From an uncultured Demequina sp. (lineage in GTDB: Bacteria > Actinomycetota > Actinomycetes > Actinomycetales > Demequinaceae), in the NCBI GenBank assembly GCA_937925595.1, contig CALALQ010000048.1, positions 1 to 15,489 of the forward strand: 15,489 nucleotides of DNA, given 5' to 3'. The notes beneath the pieces were generated by a model that was not told the DNA's origin, searched no databases, and was given only the letters and a program-made list of their open reading frames with translations. The position numbers were made by a program, and so were the translations under genes. This document shows, piece after piece, positions 1-5,590 of this stretch; the stretch's first letter is position 1; the number at the start of each line of letters is the position of its first letter.

Positions 1-52
1 TGCGGTATCTGAGTGTCGCGAAACGGCCGTTTCGCGACACTCACGAACCGCA
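1..52. repeat. Long near-perfect palindrome downstream of pepP
   Basis: Positions 10-43 form a perfect 34-base palindrome centred between 26 and 27. Pairing resumes at 1-6 with 47-52, so the imperfect palindrome spans 52 bases, with only 7-9/44-46 unpaired or wobble, and may continue left of the window. It lies 57 bases beyond the pepP stop codon, where a terminator is expected, and could act on both strands. It has no T-run and almost no loop, so it is not a classical intrinsic terminator. Alternatives are a dispersed intergenic palindromic element or a protein-binding site. The symmetry is certain; the role is inferred. Confidence 0.7.
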
Positions 53-99
53 ACCACGGGGGAGGGGGCCGACGCTGGGGTCGCCTCACCCTGCAGCGC

Positions 100-1473
100 C
101 TACCCCCGCAGCCTCGCCATCCACTCGACCACGTCATCTGCCTTGCGTGGAAGCGCGGCGGAGAGGTTCTCGCAGCCGTCCTCGGTCACCAGCACGTCGT
201 CCTCGATGCGCACGCCAATCCCGCGCAGCTCCTCGGGAACCGCAAGGTCATCGGGCTTGAAGTACAGGCCCGGCTCGATCGTGAACACCATGCCGGGCAC
301 AAGTTCGCCCTCCATGTACAGCTCTCGCTTGGCCGCAGAGCAGTCATGCACGTCGAGTCCCAAGTGATGCGAGGTCGAGTGCACCATCCAGCGGCGGTAC
401 AGCCGCGCGTCGGGGTCCTCGGCGGGCGGAACGATGCCCCATTCGTTGAGGCGCTTCTGAATCACGTCCATCGCCGCGTTGTGCACGTCGATGAACTTCG
501 CCCCGGGATGCGCCACCGCAAACCCTGCGTCGGCCGCCTCGAGCACCACGTCATAGACGCGACGCTGCACCTCAGTGAACTCGCCGTCGATGGGCAGCAC
601 TCGCGTGAGGTCCGCGGTGTACAGGCTCTCCACCTCGACGCCCGCGTCGAGCAGCAGCAGGTCGCCGCGGCGCACCTGTCCGTCATTGCGGATCCAGTGC
701 AGCGTGGTCGCGTGGGGGCCCGACGCTGCGATGGTCTCGTATCCAACGGCGTTCCCCTCCTCCCGGGCATGGCCGTCGAAGGTGGCCTCCACAACGCGCT
801 CGCCGCGCTTGTGCTCGATCGCTCGCGGCAGCTCGCGCACAACGCGCTCGAAGCCGGCGATCGTCGCGGCGACGGCGTCGCGCAGCTGCTGAATCTCGTA
901 GGCGTCCTTGACCATGCGCATCTCGGACAGTGCGCGCTGCACGGCCTTGGTGGGGTGCGCGGAGACGCGGATGCCGCCGGGCAGCTCCTTGAGCGGGCGC
1001 GTCGTGATGCCGGTCATCGCCTCGAACTCGGCGAGGCCAGGGCGTCGGCCAATCCAAAACTCGCCAGAGCGGGGGTCCGCATAGAAGCCCTCGTCGTCGC
1101 GACCGGCGGGCGGAATGAGGTAGAGCGTCGCCTCGTGACCCCCGCCGTCGAGCGGCTCCATGACGAGCACCGCGCCCGGCTCGTGGTCGGCGCCAAGGCC
1201 CGTGAGGTAGGCGAAGTCGCTCAGCGGCCGGAAGCGGTAGTCGGTGTCGTTGGCGCGCGGCTTGAGATCACCCGCGGGAGCCACGATCCGCACGCCAGGG
1301 AATCGCTCGGAGAGCCGACGCCGGCGCTCGGCTGCGTACGGAGCGGCGGCTACCAGGGTGGTTGCGACATCGGACGGCTCTGCCCAGCTGCTCGCGATGA
1401 AGGCCTTGAACTCCTCGCTTGCGGGGCGAGTGGAGCGCGCTTCGTTCTTGTCCTGCGGTGTTTCGTCGGTCAC
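100..1473 (-). CDS. pepP: Xaa-Pro aminopeptidase (M24B metallopeptidase)
   Basis: Cytosolic aminopeptidase P removes an N-terminal residue that precedes proline. The 457-residue product has an N-terminal creatinase-like domain (about 20-175; motif YRFRPLSDFAYLTGL near 79-93) and a C-terminal pita-bread catalytic domain. All five ligands of the two-metal site are visible: D276 in LLDAGVE, D288 in TADLTR, H369 in SHHLGLDVHD, E400 in FTIEPGLYF and E424 in GVRIEDD, with H376 as a likely catalytic His. I chose the GTG at 1473 because the protein then begins like other actinobacterial homologues; the reading frame stays open upstream to 1788, but that part runs antisense into the next gene and is alanine-rich nonsense. 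No clear ribosome-binding site precedes the GTG. A weak -10-like GACGAT lies 6 bases before it, so a leaderless mRNA is possible. It is divergent from the surface-protein gene at 1589. Confidence 0.93.
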   Translation of the reverse strand: MTDETPQDKNEARSTRPASEEFKAFIASSWAEPSDVATTLVAAAPYAAERRRRLSERFPGVRIVAPAGDLKPRANDTDYRFRPLSDFAYLTGLGADHEPGAVLVMEPLDGGGHEATLYLIPPAGRDDEGFYADPRSGEFWIGRRPGLAEFEAMTGITTRPLKELPGGIRVSAHPTKAVQRALSEMRMVKDAYEIQQLRDAVAATIAGFERVVRELPRAIEHKRGERVVEATFDGHAREEGNAVGYETIAASGPHATTLHWIRNDGQVRRGDLLLLDAGVEVESLYTADLTRVLPIDGEFTEVQRRVYDVVLEAADAGFAVAHPGAKFIDVHNAAMDVIQKRLNEWGIVPPAEDPDARLYRRWMVHSTSHHLGLDVHDCSAAKRELYMEGELVPGMVFTIEPGLYFKPDDLAVPEELRGIGVRIEDDVLVTEDGCENLSAALPRKADDVVEWMARLRG

Positions 1474-1502
1474 CCAGCAATCGTCGCACGTGTGAAGAAT
1501 TT

Positions 1503-1556
1503 CCCTTGCCCAAACCTGTTCACGCAGCGCCCGGACCGCTAGTTTGGGCACAAGGG
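1503..1556. promoter_or_regulatory. Inverted repeat around a candidate promoter in the pepP/surface-protein divergent region
   Basis: The left arm 1503-1515 (CCCTTGCCCAAAC) matches the reverse complement of the right arm 1542-1556 (GTTTGGGCACAAGGG) except for a two-base insertion; the arms are 26 bases apart. For the plus-strand gene, TAGTTT at 1540-1545 fits the actinobacterial TANNNT -10 pattern, with TTCACG at 1519-1524 as a weak -35 (15-base spacing). The right arm therefore overlaps the -10 and the transcription start. Both neighbouring genes must be controlled from this 115-base gap, so an operator is plausible. An RNA stem is the alternative. The repeat is seen; the function is inferred. 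Confidence 0.45.
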
Positions 1557-1588
1557 TTCTGAGGGGAGCCCAGCTGGGGAGAACTTTC

Positions 1589-2986
1589 ATGCAGTTGAAG
1601 CGTGCACTTTCGGCTGCCACCGCAATCTGTGTCGTGGCGGCAACCACTGTTTTTGCGGGAAGCGCGGCATCGGCCGCCGACTCGCTCACCAACCAAGAGC
1701 TCGCCGACGCGGCGGCGGCCGCCGCCGCGGCAGCGGACCAGGCATTCATCGATGCCAAGTGGGACAAGGTCGCGAAGCAGGCGGACAAGTTTGACGCCGC
1801 CTACGACAAGCTCCTGGCCCGCCTTGCAGCCCTGCAGGACGACCTCGCGGACGCCCAGGATGCCCTGAGTGACGCTCAGGACGCCCTGGATCAGGCTCTC
1901 GTGGATGCGGCAAACGCCGACGCGGCCATTGACGACGCCCAAGCCGAGCATGACGCCGCGGTCAGCGCCTTCAACCAGTCCGTCGCGACCGCCCTTGGTG
2001 CTCCCAGCTGGTGGACCACCGTGTTCACCAACCCGATCAAGATCTCCGACGTGGACGCCGCGATCGACCAGGCGCACATCGATATCGAGGCTCGCCAGGC
2101 GGCGGTCGACGACGCTCAGGCGGCCTACGACACGGCCGTCGGCGCCGTCGCGAGGGCGCTTGCCCTCGCCAACCTGGGCGTGGCGCGCGTCGCGCTCGAG
2201 GCGGCCCAGCTGCGCCTGCAGGTGCTGAGCCGCGCCTACGAAGAGGTCGACGGTCCGGCGCGAGAGCAGAGGGTCCAGGACGCCGCGGACGCGCTGGATG
2301 CCGCCCACGCTACCGCCAACCAGGCGGCAGACCGGGTCGATCAGTGCACGCAGGCGGTGAGCGACGCGCATGCCGCGATCGAGGACCTTGAGGGCCAGAT
2401 CGCCGCACTCGAGGCGCTGCTCGACTCTCTCGCTGACGCGGCGCGCTCGGTCGCCGATCGTCGCGCGGACCTAGAAGACCTCGCGGAGGTGAAGCGCGTC
2501 GTGGTGTGGACCATGGGCGCGGATAACGACAAGCCGCGCGCCGGCGACACCATCAAGCTCAACTTCTCGATTCCCAACAGCGAGCTGTTCGACCTCAGCG
2601 ACGCGAAGGTCAAGGTGCTTTCGCCCAGCGGGGTGAAGGCTGACTGCGACATTGTCGGTGGCTTGGTGGCCGCGGGAGCCACGGTGCACTGCACTGCTGA
2701 GTACCTCACGACCGAGAAGGACGCTGCACAGGGCGAGGTGGTCTTCGAGGTGCAGCTGCGCGGCTATATCCCGCTGGGCCCCGGCAACCCGCGCGGACAA
2801 GCGGTCAACCGCACCCTCATCACCGCGAACGCGACGATCGAGGTGCCGGTGGCCGCGGCCCTCACGGACGGCGACCTCGCGGACACTGGACTCGAGTCCC
2901 CGCAGCTGCTCGCGATCGCGGCCTCTCTCATCGCCGTGGGCGCGGTGCTGATCGTGCGCAGGGACCGGATCGCGATCCGGTCGTAG
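1589..2986 (+). CDS. Secreted coiled-coil surface protein with LADTG sorting signal
   Basis: No named family recognised, but the architecture is clear in 465 residues. A signal peptide covers about 1-29 (Lys-Arg, hydrophobic core, ASA cleavage site). Residues 36-300 are alanine- and aspartate-rich coiled coil with heptads such as DAQDALSDAQDALD near 88-101, broken at about 137-150 by a Trp/Pro-containing segment (GAPSWWTTVFTNPI), so it may fold as a helical hairpin. Residues 305-420 look like a beta-sandwich of the kind in adhesin stalks (KPRAGDTIKLNFSIPN), with C353 and C368 able to form a disulfide. The C-terminus has LADTG (430-434), a hydrophobic helix (about 439-456) and an Arg-rich tail. 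LAXTG is the class E sortase signal of high-GC actinobacteria, so covalent cell-wall attachment is expected. The ATG at 1589 has GGGGAG 7 bases upstream and places the signal peptide correctly. The PHP gene follows after 9 bases. Confidence 0.85.
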   Translation: MQLKRALSAATAICVVAATTVFAGSAASAADSLTNQELADAAAAAAAAADQAFIDAKWDKVAKQADKFDAAYDKLLARLAALQDDLADAQDALSDAQDALDQALVDAANADAAIDDAQAEHDAAVSAFNQSVATALGAPSWWTTVFTNPIKISDVDAAIDQAHIDIEARQAAVDDAQAAYDTAVGAVARALALANLGVARVALEAAQLRLQVLSRAYEEVDGPAREQRVQDAADALDAAHATANQAADRVDQCTQAVSDAHAAIEDLEGQIAALEALLDSLADAARSVADRRADLEDLAEVKRVVVWTMGADNDKPRAGDTIKLNFSIPNSELFDLSDAKVKVLSPSGVKADCDIVGGLVAAGATVHCTAEYLTTEKDAAQGEVVFEVQLRGYIPLGPGNPRGQAVNRTLITANATIEVPVAAALTDGDLADTGLESPQLLAIAASLIAVGAVLIVRRDRIAIRS

Positions 2987-2989
2987 GCT
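2963..2989 (+). promoter_or_regulatory. 20-base palindrome abutting a candidate leaderless promoter for the PHP gene
   Basis: Positions 2963-2982 are a perfect 20-base palindrome (GACCGGATCGCGATCCGGTC) inside the last codons of the surface-protein gene. One base later TAGGCT (2984-2989) matches TANNNT and ends exactly 6 bases before the GTG start at 2996. The TAG stop codon of the upstream gene is the first half of this hexamer. The spacing fits a leaderless transcript starting at the GTG. The palindrome would occupy the region just upstream of the -10, where a repressor could act; it could also be an RNA hairpin at the end of the surface-protein message. Confidence 0.5.
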
Positions 2990-2995
2990 GACCAG

Positions 2996-3820
2996 GTGCG
3001 CATAGACCTTCACACCCACTCGTCGGTCTCCGACGGCACGGAGCCGCCCGCCCAGGTGATGGCGGGGGCTGCCGCGGCCGGCCTGGATGTCGTCGCCCTC
3101 ACGGACCACGACTCAGCCGACGGGTGGGCGGAGGCCGCCGCCGCCGCGTCGGACCTGGGAATCGAGTTCGTGCCGGGGATCGAGATCTCCTGCAAGTCGG
3201 GACCGATCTCCGTGCACATGCTGGGGCTGTGGCCCGACCCCAAGGAGGCTGGCCTCGCAAGTCTCCTTGGCGGCACCAGGGACGCGCGGATCACCCGTGC
3301 CGTCACGATGGTCGAGCGCATCGCCGTCGACTTCCCCGTGACGTGGGAGGACGTGCTGCGCCACAGCGACGACGCGAGCACCGTGGGCAGGCCGCACATC
3401 GCTGACGCGCTCATCGAGCGCGGCCATTTCCCAGACCGGACCGCGGCCTTCGCGACGGTGCTGAGCAACTCCAGCCCCTACTACGTTCAGTACGGCGCCC
3501 CGGACGTCATCGACGTGATCGAGCGCCTCAGGGCGCAGGGAGCGGTTCCCGTGTTCGCTCACCCGGGTGCGCACACCCGCGGGCGCATCGTGCCCGACGC
3601 TTCACTCGCCAGACTCGTCGAGGCTGGCCTCGTGGGGCTTGAGGTGGATCACCGGGACCACGACGAGGATCAGAAGGCGCGGCTGGGAGCGATCGCCGAG
3701 CAGTTTGGGCTGATCCGCACGGGATCGTCGGACTATCACGGGGCGGGAAAGCCCAATCGGCTGGGTGAGAACCTCACCTCGCCCGAGGCGTACGAGGCGC
3801 TACTCGCCGCTCGCGGCTAG
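2996..3820 (+). CDS. PHP-domain metal-dependent phosphoesterase (TrpH/YciV-like)
   Basis: A 274-residue PHP-superfamily hydrolase. The ligands of the usual trinuclear metal site are visible in order: H6 and H8 (DLHTHSSVSDGT), D13, D37/H38 (LTDHD), E63 (GIEISC), H74, H134 (GRPH), H189 (FAHPG), D246 and H248 (GSSDYHG). This pattern is typical of the stand-alone YciV/TrpH family, some members of which dephosphorylate nucleoside 3',5'-bisphosphates or act as 5'-3' exonucleases on short RNA. Substrate cannot be read from the sequence. The GTG start has no ribosome-binding site and lies 6 bases after TAGGCT, suggesting leaderless expression; read-through from the surface-protein gene 9 bases upstream is also possible. 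Its last 21 bases overlap the convergent TetR gene. Confidence 0.9.
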   Translation: MRIDLHTHSSVSDGTEPPAQVMAGAAAAGLDVVALTDHDSADGWAEAAAAASDLGIEFVPGIEISCKSGPISVHMLGLWPDPKEAGLASLLGGTRDARITRAVTMVERIAVDFPVTWEDVLRHSDDASTVGRPHIADALIERGHFPDRTAAFATVLSNSSPYYVQYGAPDVIDVIERLRAQGAVPVFAHPGAHTRGRIVPDASLARLVEAGLVGLEVDHRDHDEDQKARLGAIAEQFGLIRTGSSDYHGAGKPNRLGENLTSPEAYEALLAARG

Positions 3821-4447
3821 GGGATCCGGCTGCGGCGCCAGGGTCTGCGCCACGATCGCCTCGATGGCGAACTGCGTGGACTCAGCAAGGCTCACCTCAT
3901 CGCGAGCGAGGAGCCACTGCACCTGCAGTCCGTCCATGACCGCAAGGATCGCGGCTGATGCGTGGGCGATGCGCTCGCTGTCCACGTCCAGGCCGCGCTC
4001 GCGGCACACGTACTCGAATGCCTCTCGCACTTCGGCACGCAGGCCCTGGTAGCGCTGCTCGAAGAACTGCTTGGCCGGGTGGTCGTCCGTCACGGACTCC
4101 GCGGACAGCACCGCATACGCCTGCACGATGCCCGCGCGCTCCGCGTTCTTGAAGGCGGTTCGCACCAGGTGCCGGAACAGGCCAAGGCCCGGCGGCATGT
4201 GATGTCCCTCAAGTTCCTCGACGTCGGTCTCATCGCGGAAGCGCAGCACCTCGAGCAGCAGCTGGTTCTTGCTCCCAAAGTGATGGAGCACCCCAGCGTG
4301 GGTCATGTCCACCTGTTCCGCGATCTCAGACAGCGGCGCCTTGTTGAATCCCCTGGCGCCGAAGGTTTCGAGGGCCGCGCGCAGGATGTCTCGGCGACGC
4401 TCAAGGGTCTCGGGACGGGACTTCGGTGTCTTCTGCGAGGCTGCCAC
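3800..4447 (-). CDS. TetR-family transcriptional regulator
   Basis: A 215-residue one-component regulator. The N-terminal DNA-binding domain (about 15-65) has the TetR pattern: RRRDILRAALETFGARGFNKAPLSEIAEQ is split here as helix 1 (18-33) and the helix-turn-helix (38-58), ending with the diagnostic HFGSKNQLLLEVL-type helix 4 region (56-68). The remaining helices form the ligand and dimer domain; the ligand is not predictable. The GTG at 4447 has AAGGAG at 4452-4457, 4 bases away, which decides the start over an ATG 30 bases upstream. A TAGGCT hexamer on the minus strand (4478-4483) would give a leader of about 24 bases. Divergent from the membrane-protein gene at 4695, its most likely regulatory target besides itself. 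The 3' end overlaps the PHP gene by 21 bases. Confidence 0.92.
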   Translation of the reverse strand: MAASQKTPKSRPETLERRRDILRAALETFGARGFNKAPLSEIAEQVDMTHAGVLHHFGSKNQLLLEVLRFRDETDVEELEGHHMPPGLGLFRHLVRTAFKNAERAGIVQAYAVLSAESVTDDHPAKQFFEQRYQGLRAEVREAFEYVCRERGLDVDSERIAHASAAILAVMDGLQVQWLLARDEVSLAESTQFAIEAIVAQTLAPQPDPLAASGE

Positions 4448-4477
4448 TTTTCTCCTTCCGCATGGCGAGGTGGGCAA

Positions 4478-4483
4478 AGCCTA
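4478..4483 (-). promoter_or_regulatory. Candidate -10 element of the TetR gene
   Basis: On the minus strand this reads TAGGCT, the same hexamer found before three other genes here. Transcription would begin near 4471 and leave a short leader containing the AAGGAG ribosome-binding site. No good -35 is seen 17 bases upstream (AAACGT); that position falls within the adjacent palindromes. Confidence 0.45.
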
Positions 4484-4497
4484 GCGGCAAGGAGGGC

Positions 4498-4567
4498 GAA
4501 ACGTTTCTATTACGTCAGAAACTACAACATTTCGAAAATTACCAGCGGTAATGCGTCCCAATTGGGA
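4498..4567. promoter_or_regulatory. Cluster of five short palindromes, candidate TetR operators
   Basis: A locally AT-rich stretch in a very GC-rich region. Dyads seen: GAAACGTTTC (4498-4507); GTTTCT-N8-AGAAAC (4503-4522), sharing GTTTC with the first, so GAAAC-type half-sites occur three times; TTTCGAAA (4530-4537); ATTACC-AGC-GGTAAT (4538-4552); TCCCAATTGGGA (4556-4567). TetR proteins usually bind dyads of 15-20 bases in their own divergent promoter, and the first two overlap the expected -35 region of the TetR gene. Which dyad, if any, is bound is unknown. Confidence 0.5.
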
Positions 4568-4661
4568 TGGTTTCTCCGGTCCGTGAGCGGCGCGCGCACC
4601 GGTCGGCGAAAGCCCCATGTGAGTCCGAGCAGACTGACCGCGTCGGCAGTACGCTCGTTGC

Positions 4662-4690
4662 TAGGCTCGCGTGCGGATTCGCAAGGAGGA
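4662..4690 (+). promoter_or_regulatory. Candidate -10 and strong ribosome-binding site of the membrane-protein gene
   Basis: TAGGCT at 4662-4667 fits TANNNT and would start transcription near 4674. AAGGAGGA at 4683-4690, 4 bases before the ATG at 4695, is the strongest plus-strand Shine-Dalgarno site in the window and fixes the start. The stretch between the palindrome cluster and this element (4568-4661) shows nothing else I can name. Confidence 0.55.
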
Positions 4691-4694
4691 TTCA

Positions 4695-5519
4695 ATGTCT
4701 GAGGACAACGTCGCAGAGAGCGGCAAGAAGTCAACGCGCAAGAAGAAGACGAGCGGCCGCACGGCCGAGGTGTTCAGGCCCACCGCCGAGGCCAAGTCGA
4801 AGGCGACGCAGAAGCGCATCATCGCGCTCGTGCTGTGGTTCGTGGCAATCGCCCTCGAAGCCGTCGCGATCTTCTGGGTGATGCGTCCCCCGTTCGACCA
4901 GCTCGTCGAGAACCAGGGCTTCCCGCAGTCGCGCTGGTGGCTGCTGATCGGCTTCATCGTCGTGATCGGCATCCTGTCGATGGTCGGCTCGGTGCTGTGG
5001 AAGAAGGCCAACCGCCTTGACCCGGCGTCGGAGAAAGAGAAGTTCCGCTTCTTCGTCCAGAACCAGCTTGGTGCGATCATCGCGCTCATCGCCTTCGTTC
5101 CGCTGATCATCATGATCTACCTGAACAAGGACATGGACTCGAAGCAGAAGAACGTCGCGGGAATCGTCGGCATCGTCGTCGCGCTCGCTGCGGTCTTCGT
5201 GGGAATCGACTTCAAGCCGCTGTCCCAGGAGCAGGCGGCCGTCGAGTCGCAGGTCGTTGCCGAACTCACGGGCGAGGACCGCGTGTGGTGGACCCCCGGT
5301 GGCGGCGTCATGCACCTGTGCGAGGGCGTGTCCGACCTGTCCAACTCCGCTCAGATCATCGACGGCACCACCGCCGAGGCCTTCGCTGACGGCAAGGACG
5401 GCATCACGCTCAAGATTGACCAGGAGCTCAACCAGTGCGGTTACGAGATTCCTGACAACATCGACGAGATCATCGAGTGGGTTCGCGAGGCCCGCACGAC
5501 GACCTCCAAGGAGGCCTGA
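4695..5519 (+). CDS. Conserved four-helix membrane protein of unknown function
   Basis: I recognise the sequence type as a conserved actinobacterial hypothetical protein but know no function. The 274 residues comprise a Lys/Arg-rich N-terminus (10-41), four predicted transmembrane helices (about 42-63, 81-102, 125-143, 153-172) and a soluble C-terminal domain (173-274) containing C209 and C248. Distinctive segments are WKKANRLDPAS after helix 2, FFVQNQLGAI before helix 3 and YLNKDMDSKQK between helices 3 and 4. By the positive-inside rule both ends are cytoplasmic, with short external loops at 64-80 and 144-152. The start is set by the AAGGAGGA site. It is divergent from the TetR gene and followed by a hairpin terminator, so it is probably monocistronic and possibly TetR-controlled. 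Confidence 0.85.
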   Translation: MSEDNVAESGKKSTRKKKTSGRTAEVFRPTAEAKSKATQKRIIALVLWFVAIALEAVAIFWVMRPPFDQLVENQGFPQSRWWLLIGFIVVIGILSMVGSVLWKKANRLDPASEKEKFRFFVQNQLGAIIALIAFVPLIIMIYLNKDMDSKQKNVAGIVGIVVALAAVFVGIDFKPLSQEQAAVESQVVAELTGEDRVWWTPGGGVMHLCEGVSDLSNSAQIIDGTTAEAFADGKDGITLKIDQELNQCGYEIPDNIDEIIEWVREARTTTSKEA

Positions 5520-5538
5520 GGCCTCACCGCTTCACAAG

Positions 5539-5572
5539 ACCGCCCGCACGGCCAACTGGCTGTGCGGGCGGT
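5539..5572 (+). terminator. Hairpin terminator between the membrane-protein and helicase genes
   Basis: Arms 5539-5553 and 5558-5572 pair over 15 base pairs around an AACT loop. One position (5550/5561) is a G-U wobble in plus-strand RNA but an A-C mismatch in minus-strand RNA, so it is more stable for the upstream membrane-protein transcript. It begins 19 bases after that stop codon and ends 18 bases before the helicase stop, so it may serve both converging genes. The T-tract is poor, as is usual in high-GC actinobacteria. Confidence 0.75.
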
Positions 5573-5590
5573 TCTGCTTGTGGGAAGCCT

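Noticed and set aside
13..1542. 509-codon open frame on the plus strand opposite pepP
   Set aside because: It lies fully antisense to a gene with all five M24B metal ligands; its product is His/Arg/Val-rich with no recognisable domain, typical of a high-GC antisense shadow.
3800..5519. TetR plus membrane protein as a drug-efflux pair
   Set aside because: The membrane protein has only four helices and no transporter-family motifs (MFS, SMR, RND or ABC), so an efflux role cannot be supported.
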